This document shows, piece by piece, positions 49,912-58,248 of a stretch of DNA of 64,000 bases. The stretch comes from an uncultured Coriobacteriaceae bacterium. GTDB lineage: Bacteria > Actinomycetota > Coriobacteriia > Coriobacteriales > Coriobacteriaceae. The notes below the pieces were generated by a model, which saw nothing but the letters and a program-made list of their open reading frames with translations, was not told the DNA's origin and did no database searches. Both the position numbers and the translations under genes were made by a program. How positions within the stretch are numbered: position 1 is the stretch's first letter; each line of letters opens with the position of its first letter. The DNA lies in contig CALUFC010000009.1 of the NCBI GenBank assembly GCA_944319885.1, positions 1-64,000 on the forward strand. The letters are read 5' to 3'.

Positions 49912-51270
49912 GTGAACGCCCAGTTATTCGATCAGGCCCGTGCGGCGTACCGTTCGGGGAACTTCTCTGCTGCTGCCCAGATGTTCGCCTCGGTGAAAGA
50001 TCCCGGCGAGGTGTGCGGCGAGGTCGATCACCTGCGTGGCAATGCGCTCATGCGTTTGGGCATGTGGGGTGAGGCGGCTGCAGCCTATGCACTTGCCCTC
50101 GAGGATGCTGCCTACGGCAAGCGCGGCGCGCTGCTCACCAACCAGGGAAAAGCCTACGCGGCCGCCGGAAACCTTGACGCCGCCCGCGCTGCATTCACCG
50201 AGGCGACCGGGGACACCACCTACGCCACACCGTTCAAGGCCTATCTCGGGCTGGGCGGCGTGCTGCTCAAGCAGGGCGAGGTGGCATCGGCCGGAACCGC
50301 GTTTCGCCAGGCCGCGATCGATGGCGCCAACCCCGCTCCTGCAGGCGCCTTGGCCCAGCTTGCCGAGTGCTTCGTGAAGCTCGGGCGTCCGGGAGACGCT
50401 ATCGAGTCGTATCGCACCGCGCTCGATTTCGCCGGGCCGCGCGATGATACGCGCGCCATCAACGCTGGTTTAGGGCAGGCGTATCTTGCGGCGAACCGCC
50501 CCGCCGATGCTGTCGATGCGTTCACGACGGCAACCTCTGACGGCATCTATCAGCTCACGGCCGAGCAGCGCGATGATTTCGCCCGCGCCCAAGATGCGCT
50601 CGATGCCATCTCGGCGCAAAACGCCATCTCCGCCACCGAGCAGGGCGCGCCCGCGCAACCGGTGGCCGATCCGCTCGATCCTCTGGGCAAGTCCGGTGCC
50701 TTCATGCCCGACCCCTCCGATACGGGGTTCTTCACCCTCACGGAGTCCGAGCTGATCCAGCAGGACAAGCAGGCCATGAAGGTGCGCCGCAAGCATCGCC
50801 ATACGGGCCTCAAGCTCTTCATCGTGCTGTTTGTGCTGCTTGTGCTCGCTGCCGGCGGCCTGGGCTTTGCCTATACGCGCGGCTTCGGTTTCCCCTCCCA
50901 GCAGGACACCCTGAATGGCCTGTTCCAGGCGGTGACCGATGGCGGCGATACCAACTCCTACCTCGATCCGAATCTTTCCGACAGCGCCAAGTCGCTGCTC
51001 GTCTCGGCGATTCCCGAGGGCGCTACGCCCACCATCGAGGCCATGGATCAGTCGATGACCGAGTCCACCGCCCAGGTGATGGTCGAGCTCTCGATGGGCG
51101 GTACCCAGCAGTACGTGGTGCACTTCGCGCGTTCTGCCAATCACATCGGCTGGGTGGTGAGCACCATCGAGATCTCGTTCGGGTCGACCGACGAAGCGTC
51201 GAGCGATACGGCGCAAGCGGATGGCGCCGCCACCGAGGAGCCCGCGACGGATGCGCAGGCAACCGAGTAG
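49912..51270 (+). CDS. TPR-repeat membrane protein
   Basis: 452 residues from a GTG with AAGGAG six bases upstream. Residues ~1-235 form several TPR-like helix pairs (AYRSGNFSAAAQMFASV; YALALEDAAYGKRGALLTNQGKAYAAAGNLDAARAAF and on). A transmembrane segment lies at ~300-320 (LKLFIVLFVLLVLAAGGLGFAY) after a basic KVRRKHRHTG stop-transfer region. An exported domain of ~115 residues ends in an acidic Ala/Thr-rich tail. A scaffold role near the envelope is plausible, given the following mre genes, but no specific family is recognised. Confidence 0.7.
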   Translation: MNAQLFDQARAAYRSGNFSAAAQMFASVKDPGEVCGEVDHLRGNALMRLGMWGEAAAAYALALEDAAYGKRGALLTNQGKAYAAAGNLDAARAAFTEATGDTTYATPFKAYLGLGGVLLKQGEVASAGTAFRQAAIDGANPAPAGALAQLAECFVKLGRPGDAIESYRTALDFAGPRDDTRAINAGLGQAYLAANRPADAVDAFTTATSDGIYQLTAEQRDDFARAQDALDAISAQNAISATEQGAPAQPVADPLDPLGKSGAFMPDPSDTGFFTLTESELIQQDKQAMKVRRKHRHTGLKLFIVLFVLLVLAAGGLGFAYTRGFGFPSQQDTLNGLFQAVTDGGDTNSYLDPNLSDSAKSLLVSAIPEGATPTIEAMDQSMTESTAQVMVELSMGGTQQYVVHFARSANHIGWVVSTIEISFGSTDEASSDTAQADGAATEEPATDAQATE

Positions 51271-51282
51271 GTATGAAGACTT

Positions 51283-51320
51283 GAAGCGTTGCGGCGTGCC
51301 TCGTGCTGCCGCAGCGCTTC
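51283..51320 (+). terminator. Hairpin after the TPR gene, before mreB
   Basis: GAAGCG and GCGGC (51283-51295) pair with GCCGC and CGCTTC (51308-51320) across a TT/AG internal loop. No T-tract follows. TACACT at 51327-51332 directly downstream is a -10 candidate for mreB. Confidence 0.5.
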
Positions 51321-51408
51321 ATCTACTACACTTACCCAAGCGGTGCAGCCCTCTATGCCCGCTGCTTTTCAAGTTTCGAGCTTCTTTGGAGCAGATTTGT
51401 TTTCTTTG

Positions 51409-52440
51409 ATGGACATGCTGTTTGGTCAGTATGACGGGGACCTCGCCATCGATCTGGGCACGGCGAACACGCTGGTCTCGGTTCGCGGCAAAGGCATTGT
51501 CATCCGCGAGCCCTCCGTCGTTGCGATCGATAAGAACGATGATCGCATCCTCGCGGTCGGCATCGAAGCGAAGCGCATGCTTGGGCGCACGCCCGGCAAC
51601 ATCGTCGCGGTTCGCCCGCTCAAGGATGGCGTGATCGCCGATTTCGATGTGACCGAGGCGATGCTGCGCTATTTCATCGATAAGGCGTCCGAGAAGCGCT
51701 ATCCGTGGACGCCGCGCCCGCGGGTCGTGGTGTGCGTGCCCTCTGGCGTCACATCGGTCGAGAAGCGCGCCGTCTTTGAGGCCACGATCTCTGCCGGCGC
51801 TCGTCAGGCCTACCTCATCGAGGAGCCCATGGCCGCTGCGATCGGTGCTGATCTCCCCGTTGAGGAACCCACCGGCTCGATGGTGATCGATATCGGCGGC
51901 GGCACCACCGAGGTCGCCGTGATCGCCATGGGCGGCATCGTGGTCTCGCAGTCGATCCGCGTTGCCGGTGATGAGTTCGACCAGGCGATTCTCTCGCACG
52001 TTCGCGATGCGTACAACCTTGCTATCGGCGAGCGCACGGCCGAGGACATCAAGATCAAGGTCGGTTCCGCCGTGCCGCTCAAAGACGAGCTCGACGTCGA
52101 GGTCAACGGGCGCGATGTCATCACGGGCCTGCCCAAGACGGTGCGCATCGAGAGCGAGGAGATTCGCCGTGCGCTCCAAAAACCGCTTGACGAGATGACG
52201 AAGGCTGTGAAAGACGCGCTCGACGCGACGCCGCCCGATCTCGCGTCCGATCTGATGTACTACGGCATCTTGCTTACCGGCGGCGGCGCCCTGCTGCGCG
52301 GACTCGATGTGCGCCTGCGCGATGAGACGGGTGTTTCCGTGAACGTGAGCCCCACCGCGCTCGATAACGTTGTGAACGGCTGCGCCCGTGTGCTCGAGGC
52401 CAACGCCTTCGATGGCGGCTTCGTGCAGAGCAACGCGTAA
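51409..52440 (+). CDS. mreB: Rod shape-determining protein MreB
   Basis: 343 residues from the ATG at 51409, typical length. Longer in-frame starts run into the upstream hairpin region. The ribosome site is poor, and a TTG at 51406 or ATG at 51415 are alternatives. Actin-fold ATPase: DLAIDLGTANTLV (phosphate 1), MVIDIGGGTTEVAVIAMGG (phosphate 2), ILLTGGGALLRGLD (adenosine site), with VPSGVTSVEKRAV and IEEPMAAAIGADLPV between. It forms membrane filaments that direct lateral wall synthesis, and begins the elongasome operon mreB-mreC-mreD-mrdA-rodA. Confidence 0.97.
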   Translation: MDMLFGQYDGDLAIDLGTANTLVSVRGKGIVIREPSVVAIDKNDDRILAVGIEAKRMLGRTPGNIVAVRPLKDGVIADFDVTEAMLRYFIDKASEKRYPWTPRPRVVVCVPSGVTSVEKRAVFEATISAGARQAYLIEEPMAAAIGADLPVEEPTGSMVIDIGGGTTEVAVIAMGGIVVSQSIRVAGDEFDQAILSHVRDAYNLAIGERTAEDIKIKVGSAVPLKDELDVEVNGRDVITGLPKTVRIESEEIRRALQKPLDEMTKAVKDALDATPPDLASDLMYYGILLTGGGALLRGLDVRLRDETGVSVNVSPTALDNVVNGCARVLEANAFDGGFVQSNA

Positions 52441-52463
52441 TCTCTTTAAAGGGGGCTTGTCTC

Positions 52464-53465
52464 TTGCCGAAGAACAAGAGGTATACGTCCAATCTGAATA
52501 ACCGAAAGCAATCAACGGGTGGCGGCCCGTTGATTGTTTTCTGCATCATCTCCGTGCTGCTGCTCACGTTCTACATCCGTGAGGGGGAGACCGGGCCCAT
52601 TCATGCGGTTCGCTCGGGTGTCACGACCATCACGAGCCCGATACGCTTCCTGGGCGGCGCGCTCGCCACGCCGTTCGATGCCTTGGGCAACGCGTTTACC
52701 AATCTGACCGCATCGCAGGAAAGCCTCGATGAGCTCAAGGAGCAAAACGCCGAGCTCACCGCGCGTGTCGCTGAGCTCTCCGAGGCCGAGGCCTCTGCCA
52801 AGCGCCTTGAGGAGCTGCTCGGCCTTCGCTCGACCTACAACCTGCAATCAACCGCGGCGCGCATCGTGGGCGCATCCTCGGATGCGTGGTCGCAGACGGT
52901 TACGATCGACAAGGGTTCGGCGGATGGGATGGAGCCCAACATGCCGGTGTGCAACTCCGCCGGCGTGATCGGACAGATCATCGAAGTGGGCGCTAACACC
53001 TCGACGGTGCGCCTCATCACCGATGAGAATTCCGGTGTCTCGGCGATGGTGCAGGCAACGCGTGCCCAGGGCATGCTCCAAGGCCAGCCCGACGGCACCC
53101 TGCGCCTTGAATACATCACGACCGATTCCGATGTGCAGGAGGGCGACATCATCGTCACGTCGGGCATCGGCGGCGTGTACCCCAAGGGCCTTCCCCTGGG
53201 CACGGTGACGTCGGTGACCAGCGCTTCGAATGACATCTACTACACGGTTATGGTGAGCGCTGCGGCATCGGCGGAGAATAACGAGGAGGTCATCGTGATC
53301 ACGTCGCTCACCGACGAGCAGGTTGCCTCGGATGACGACGTGGCTGCAGCGAACGATGCCCCGCAGGGGAGCGCGCGCGATGCGCAGGCGCAAGACGGCT
53401 CATCGGACGATACGTCCGATGGGGAGGCGGGGGACCAAACCGATGACACCGGAGAGGAGGAGTAA
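52464..53465 (+). CDS. mreC: Rod shape-determining protein MreC
   Basis: 333 residues from a TTG at 52464 with AAAGGGGG eight bases upstream; no ATG or GTG suits better. N-terminal basic stretch, one transmembrane helix (PLIVFCIISVLLLTFYI), then a coiled coil at ~85-120 (ESLDELKEQNAELTARVAELSEAEASAKRLEELL). The beta-barrel MreC core follows (ARIVGASSDAWSQTVTIDKGSADG, ... VQEGDIIVTSGIGGVYPKGLPLGTV). The ~60-residue acidic tail is a lineage extension. It links MreB to PBP2. Confidence 0.95.
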   Translation: MPKNKRYTSNLNNRKQSTGGGPLIVFCIISVLLLTFYIREGETGPIHAVRSGVTTITSPIRFLGGALATPFDALGNAFTNLTASQESLDELKEQNAELTARVAELSEAEASAKRLEELLGLRSTYNLQSTAARIVGASSDAWSQTVTIDKGSADGMEPNMPVCNSAGVIGQIIEVGANTSTVRLITDENSGVSAMVQATRAQGMLQGQPDGTLRLEYITTDSDVQEGDIIVTSGIGGVYPKGLPLGTVTSVTSASNDIYYTVMVSAAASAENNEEVIVITSLTDEQVASDDDVAAANDAPQGSARDAQAQDGSSDDTSDGEAGDQTDDTGEEE

Positions 53466-53470
53466 GCACG

Positions 53471-54016
53471 ATGGCCTACCATGACGCACCCCAGACCACG
53501 CGCTCGCTCGCGATCCTCGCGATTATCTGCTGCGTGCTGCAGGTGGCGCTGGCACCTCAGATCTCGGTGTTCGGCGGCCGCATCAACTTCATGCTGATCC
53601 TTGCCGGTGTCGCGGCGCTTTCCGAAGAGCCGCAGACCGCAGTTATCACCGCGTTTTTTGCCGGACTCTTCTACGACCTCACGGCATCGGTCCCGGTGGG
53701 GCTCATGTCGCTGCTCCTCTCGGCGGGAGCCTTCGTGCTCGCCCACGCCTCGGGCTCGGCGGGCGGCGGACTCACGCCGCTTTCGATCCAGTTCTTCAGC
53801 ATCTTCGCGCTCGCGGTATCGCTCGCGAACGGGGTTGCGCTCATGATCCTGGGCGTCGAGGGATCCATCGTGGCAGCGCTGCTCTCACATGGCCTTACCT
53901 CGGCGATCATCACCGCGATCGTCGCGATTCCCTTCATGATGATCTATCGCGGGTCCGAGGCGTCGCATCGCAGCTTCTCATCGCGCGGCGGGTCGCGTTT
54001 CAAGGGCATACGTTAG
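53471..54016 (+). CDS. mreD: Rod shape-determining protein MreD
   Basis: 181 residues; GAGGAGGAG precedes the ATG, five bases after the mreC stop. Five hydrophobic helices with the early polar motif APQISVFGGRINFMLILAGVAALSEE and GLFYDLTASVPVGLMSLLLSAGAF, typical of MreD. An integral membrane partner of MreC, its exact role in the elongasome is still uncertain in general. Confidence 0.92.
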   Translation: MAYHDAPQTTRSLAILAIICCVLQVALAPQISVFGGRINFMLILAGVAALSEEPQTAVITAFFAGLFYDLTASVPVGLMSLLLSAGAFVLAHASGSAGGGLTPLSIQFFSIFALAVSLANGVALMILGVEGSIVAALLSHGLTSAIITAIVAIPFMMIYRGSEASHRSFSSRGGSRFKGIR

Positions 54017-54026
54017 GAGGCGCGCG

Positions 54027-56087
54027 TTGGACGCACAATTGGTCGTCGTCGTCGCGGGAATCCTTCTAGCAGCCGTCATCGTTGGCTCGGTCTTGTTCCT
54101 CCGCGGCTATTCCGGAAAATTCACATTCGATACGTCCGGCGGTACGGCGCCGCGCGCCTCCGAGGGCGAGGGCAACACCGCCGGCGTCGCCTTCAAGGGC
54201 CGCTTCACCCTGCTGACCTTAGGCGTTGGCGCCATGTTCACGGCGCTTGTGGCGAAGCTCTGGAGCATGCAGATGGTGAGCTCCGATTACTACGATTCGC
54301 TCGCCACGAAAAACCAGACGCGCACCGTGACGACGCCTGCTCCGCGCGGCAGGATCCTCGACCGCAACGGAACGCCGCTCGTGACCAATCGCGCTTCGCT
54401 GGCGGTAACCGCCTACCGCGATCTGGCCGATGACACCGTGATGGTGCGCCATCTCGCTAACGTGCTGGGCATGCCGTACGTGGCATGCCGGCGCAACATC
54501 CAGGACAACACCGAAGGCGCGCAGGCGCAGCACACCATCGCCACGGACGTGCGTCGCTCTGCGATCGCGTACATCCAAGAGCATGCCGGCGACTTCGTGG
54601 GCGTGCAGATTGCCGAGCGCACCGAGCGCGTGTACCCGTACGGCACCACGGCGGCGCATGTACTCGGCTACACCGGAACCATCACGCAAGAGCAGCTCGA
54701 AGCGCAGAAGGAGGCCGAGGCCCAGGGGAGCGATGCGAGCCGCATCGAGTACCAGTCGGGCGATATCGTGGGTCAGGCCGGCGTCGAGATCGAGTACGAG
54801 AAGCTGCTCCAGGGTATTCGCGGCGAGCAGACGGTTACGGTTGATGCCGGCGGCAACGTGACGGGGCAGGAGGGCGCGGTACCCGCGCGCGCGGGCTCGG
54901 ACATACGCCTCACCCTCGATCTCACGATCCAGCAGGGCTGCGAGCAGGGCTTGGCCCATGCGATCGAGGTCGCTAAGGAAGAGGGGTACGAGCACGCCGG
55001 TGCCGGTGCCTGCGTGTGCCTCGACTGCACGAACGGCGAGATCTTGGGCTTGGCGAGCCTGCCCACGTTCGACCCCACCGTGTTCGTGGGCGGCATCTCG
55101 TCCGACCTGTGGTCGCAGTTCAACAGCGACGATGGCGGGCAGCCCCTCATCAACCGCGCCGTAAGCGGCCAGTATATGTCGGCATCCACCATCAAGGCGC
55201 TCTCTGCGCTTGCGGGCCTTGAATATGGAATCTACTCCTCCAGCAGATCGACGACCTGCACCGGTTGGTGGACGGGGAACGGCGAGGCCAACGGCAAATG
55301 GTGCTGGCTCCATTCGGGTCATGGTCCGATGAACTTGCAAAGCGGCATCGCCAATTCCTGCGACCCGGTGTTCTATGATATCGGGCGCGATTTCTTCTAC
55401 GATGACAAGAACCCCGAGGGCCTGCAGGAGATGTTCCGACGCTGGGGCCTGGGAACCAAGACGGGCGTCGATCTGCCGAGCGAGGGCGAGGGCCGGGTGC
55501 CCGATGCCGCCTGGAAGGAATCGTTTTTCAAGGATTGGTCGGCCGAGGAGCGCGCTTGGAACGCCGGCGACATGACCAACATCGTGATCGGCCAGGGCGA
55601 CATCCTTGTCACGCCGTTGCAGATGGCGACGGTTTATGCCGGCATCGCGATGAACGGCGTGGAGTACACGCCCCATGTGTTTTTGTCGGCCGTCGCGCGC
55701 GACGGCGACGGCGATGCCTACCTCTATAACGAGACGGGCAAGAAGGAGCACTTAGCGCCGCATATCAACTCTGACGATGATCTCGAGCTCGTCAAGGCCG
55801 GTCTGCACGACGTCATCTACAGCACGAACGCTTCCACCGCGTCGCATTTCAATAATCTTTCGGTGCAGGTTGCGGGTAAGTCGGGAACGGGCGAGAAGGC
55901 GGGCGAGGACGAGTACGCATGGTTTGTGGCGTACGCTCCCGCTGACGATCCAAAATACGTCGTTGCATGCGTGCTCGAACAGGGCGGCGGCGGTTCGGCG
56001 ACCGCGCTGCGGGCGGTCCGCGATGTCTTCGGTGTCATCTATAACGAGCCCGATACGTCCGATTCGGTCGATACCGCAACGAGATAG
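54027..56087 (+). CDS. mrdA: Penicillin-binding protein 2 (elongation transpeptidase)
   Basis: 686 residues from a TTG with AGGAGG seven bases upstream. Two hydrophobic stretches lie at ~5-22 and ~65-80; the second is probably the main anchor. The dimerisation domain contains RGRILDRNGTPLVTNR. The transpeptidase has the nucleophile S387 in STIK (387-390), S-C-D at 444-446, and K-S-G-T from 618. It crosslinks lateral wall peptidoglycan with the glycosyltransferase RodA, encoded next. An unusual Cys/Trp-rich loop (TCTGWWTGNGEANGKWCW) before the SCD motif may form a disulphide. Confidence 0.95.
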   Translation: MDAQLVVVVAGILLAAVIVGSVLFLRGYSGKFTFDTSGGTAPRASEGEGNTAGVAFKGRFTLLTLGVGAMFTALVAKLWSMQMVSSDYYDSLATKNQTRTVTTPAPRGRILDRNGTPLVTNRASLAVTAYRDLADDTVMVRHLANVLGMPYVACRRNIQDNTEGAQAQHTIATDVRRSAIAYIQEHAGDFVGVQIAERTERVYPYGTTAAHVLGYTGTITQEQLEAQKEAEAQGSDASRIEYQSGDIVGQAGVEIEYEKLLQGIRGEQTVTVDAGGNVTGQEGAVPARAGSDIRLTLDLTIQQGCEQGLAHAIEVAKEEGYEHAGAGACVCLDCTNGEILGLASLPTFDPTVFVGGISSDLWSQFNSDDGGQPLINRAVSGQYMSASTIKALSALAGLEYGIYSSSRSTTCTGWWTGNGEANGKWCWLHSGHGPMNLQSGIANSCDPVFYDIGRDFFYDDKNPEGLQEMFRRWGLGTKTGVDLPSEGEGRVPDAAWKESFFKDWSAEERAWNAGDMTNIVIGQGDILVTPLQMATVYAGIAMNGVEYTPHVFLSAVARDGDGDAYLYNETGKKEHLAPHINSDDDLELVKAGLHDVIYSTNASTASHFNNLSVQVAGKSGTGEKAGEDEYAWFVAYAPADDPKYVVACVLEQGGGGSATALRAVRDVFGVIYNEPDTSDSVDTATR

Positions 56088-56096
56088 GGGTGCATC

Positions 56097-57305
56097 ATGG
56101 CAGCAAAAGCTCCGGCGCGCTCCTCGGCGAGCAGCTTGAATCGGGTCAACAAGAAGATCAGCACGCAGCGCAGCTCATTTCGCCAGCTCGTGAATCCCGG
56201 CGTCCTCGTGGCATGGGTGCTGCTCATGGCATATGGGGCGGTCATCATCTGGTCTGCCTCGCTCACCAATGCCGAGGCATCGTTTCCGCGCCATCTGCTC
56301 GGCATCGGCATCGGTGTCGTGGTGGCTGTCGTGATCTGGCATATCGATCTCAGGAACCTTGCGAATATATCAAACGTGCTGCTGGTGGTCGATATCGCGC
56401 TCGTCTTTCTGCCCTATGTTCCGGGCCTCTCGGTCACCGCGCAGGGTATGACGGGATGGATCCGCGTGCCGCTCATCGGGCTCAATTTCCAGCCCGTCGA
56501 GATCGTGAAGCTCGTGACGATCTTCTTCATTGCGGCACTCGGTGCGCAGTATAACGGCAAGATCGATACGGTCCGCGACTACGTGCGCCTCTGCGGCATG
56601 CTCGCCGTGCCCTTCTGCTGCGTCATCGTTCAGGGCGATCTGGGAAGCGCGCTCGTGGTCTTCTTCGGTGGCGCCGTGGTGATCATGATGAGCGGCGCCA
56701 AGAAAGAGTGGGTGCTCTCGACCATCGCGATCCTCATCGGGCTCGTGTCGTTGCTGCTCGCTACCGATTCGATCATCGACGGCATCTTTGGTGACAGCAA
56801 CTCCATCATCAAGAACTATCAGATGAATCGTCTGCTCGTGTTCATCGATCCCTCATCGGATACGTCGAGCTCGGGATATAATCTCCAGCAATCGCTCATC
56901 GCGGTGGGATCGGGCGGATTCTTTGGCAAGGGTATCGGTAACGCCACGCAGGCCACCTCGGGCTTTCTGCCCGAGGCGCACACGGACTTCGTGTTTGCGC
57001 TTACGTCTGAGACCTTTGGATTTGTAGGAGCCATCGTGTTGCTGGCCCTGTTCGCCCTGCTCATGTTCTCGACGATCCGTGTTGCCGCGAAGACCGAGAA
57101 CCTCTTCTTGCGGCTTGCGTGCGTCGGCATCGTGGGATTATGGATGTTCCAGATCTTCGAGAACATCGGCATGTGCATCGGGCTCATGCCCATCACGGGC
57201 ATCCCGCTCCCGTTCATCAGCTTTGGATCGTCGTCGATGATCGCGCAGTGCGCTGCGGTGGGCATCGTGCAATCGATCTGGCGGCATCGCGCGAAGGCCG
57301 CGTAA
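56097..57305 (+). CDS. rodA: SEDS-family peptidoglycan glycosyltransferase RodA
   Basis: 402 residues, nine bases after mrdA. Ten membrane helices. SEDS landmarks: QGMTGWIRVPLIGLNFQPVEIVKL, VIVQGDLGSALVVFFGG (the conserved Asp is in QGDLGSA), and GSGGFFGKGIGNATQATSGFLPEAHTDFVFALTSETFGFVGA, then MPITGIPLPFISFGSSSM near the C-terminus. Genomic pairing with PBP2 supports RodA rather than FtsW. The N-terminal ~40 residues are basic and cytoplasmic. Confidence 0.95.
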   Translation: MAAKAPARSSASSLNRVNKKISTQRSSFRQLVNPGVLVAWVLLMAYGAVIIWSASLTNAEASFPRHLLGIGIGVVVAVVIWHIDLRNLANISNVLLVVDIALVFLPYVPGLSVTAQGMTGWIRVPLIGLNFQPVEIVKLVTIFFIAALGAQYNGKIDTVRDYVRLCGMLAVPFCCVIVQGDLGSALVVFFGGAVVIMMSGAKKEWVLSTIAILIGLVSLLLATDSIIDGIFGDSNSIIKNYQMNRLLVFIDPSSDTSSSGYNLQQSLIAVGSGGFFGKGIGNATQATSGFLPEAHTDFVFALTSETFGFVGAIVLLALFALLMFSTIRVAAKTENLFLRLACVGIVGLWMFQIFENIGMCIGLMPITGIPLPFISFGSSSMIAQCAAVGIVQSIWRHRAKAA

Positions 57306-57320
57306 TACGAGGAGGCAGTT

Positions 57321-58238
57321 ATGCGCTTTGGATTTGACGCCCTCGCCGACCTGTTCAAGGTCGGCCTTTCCACCTCTCGCGAGACCGACGCTCCGGTGCG
57401 CGTCGCCGTGTATGTCGACGATACGGCAACGCCGTTTCTCATCGACAGCGTGCGCGAGGCCTTTGTGCCGCGTACCACCTCGGCGCTCGTGCGCGTGGCA
57501 CGTCTCGACGCGGTGCCGGTGACGCCCAAGTCCGACACCGACGTGGTACTGGTGCTTACCTGCGGATCCGACTATCTGCAAGAGGCCGTGCAGCAACTTG
57601 TGATTGCGGGCGCGCCGGTGTGCGTGATCGCCGAGTCGAGCGTCGAGGCGCCCTTTATCGAGGCGGATACGCCGTTGCTTGGTCTTATTGCCGCTACCGA
57701 GCGCACTCACCTGCTCGATGATCTCGCGCGATGGATTCTCGATCGCACGGAGAAGGATGCGGCCTTTTCGGCGAACTTCGATTTCATGCGCGCTGCCGCA
57801 TCTATGCGCGCCATCACCTCGTGCGCGATCACGAACATGGCAACCGGCGCGCTTTTCATCATCCCTGGAGCCGACTTCCCCGTGATGACCGCGGCCCAGA
57901 TCGGCATGGCGCTCAAGCTTGCCTCAATCTACGGTTACGGTATGAAGCCCGAGCGCGGCTACGAGATTGCTGCCGTGGTAGGTGCCGGTCTGGGGTTACG
58001 CGGGCTGTCGCGTGTTATCACGCGGCACACGCCGCATGTGGGCTTTTTGGTCAAAGCGCTCGTGGCAGGTTTTGGTACGTACGGCATGGGATGCGCGCTC
58101 GCCGCGGCCTATCGTCACGGCATCGACTACTCGCGTGCGAACGAGGTGCTTGGTCAGGTTGCAGACCGCGTAAAGGCCGCTGCCGGCACCGCATCCGCGC
58201 ATGCCGCCGAGGGCGCAGCCGCCCAGGATCATTGTTAA
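57321..58238 (+). CDS. DUF697-like protein
   Basis: 305 residues starting 15 bases after rodA with a GAGGAGG site. The N-terminal half looks like a small-GTPase-associated or Rossmann-like alpha/beta region (VRVAVYVDDTATPFLIDSVREAFV..., VVLVLTCGSD) without a P-loop. The C-terminal half resembles DUF697/YcjF-type domains: ITSCAITNMATGALFIIPGADFPVMTAAQIGMALKLASIYGYG, then AAVVGAGLGLRGLSRVI and a second hydrophobic pair. It could be peripheral or integral to the membrane. The genomic setting after rodA suggests a link to the envelope but gives no mechanism. Confidence 0.65.
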   Translation: MRFGFDALADLFKVGLSTSRETDAPVRVAVYVDDTATPFLIDSVREAFVPRTTSALVRVARLDAVPVTPKSDTDVVLVLTCGSDYLQEAVQQLVIAGAPVCVIAESSVEAPFIEADTPLLGLIAATERTHLLDDLARWILDRTEKDAAFSANFDFMRAAASMRAITSCAITNMATGALFIIPGADFPVMTAAQIGMALKLASIYGYGMKPERGYEIAAVVGAGLGLRGLSRVITRHTPHVGFLVKALVAGFGTYGMGCALAAAYRHGIDYSRANEVLGQVADRVKAAAGTASAHAAEGAAAQDHC

Positions 58239-58248
58239 GGAGGGCGCC

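Noticed and set aside
54219-55751. 510-codon minus-strand frame opposite mrdA
   Set aside because: Antisense to a clear penicillin-binding protein with intact catalytic motifs; no domain of its own.
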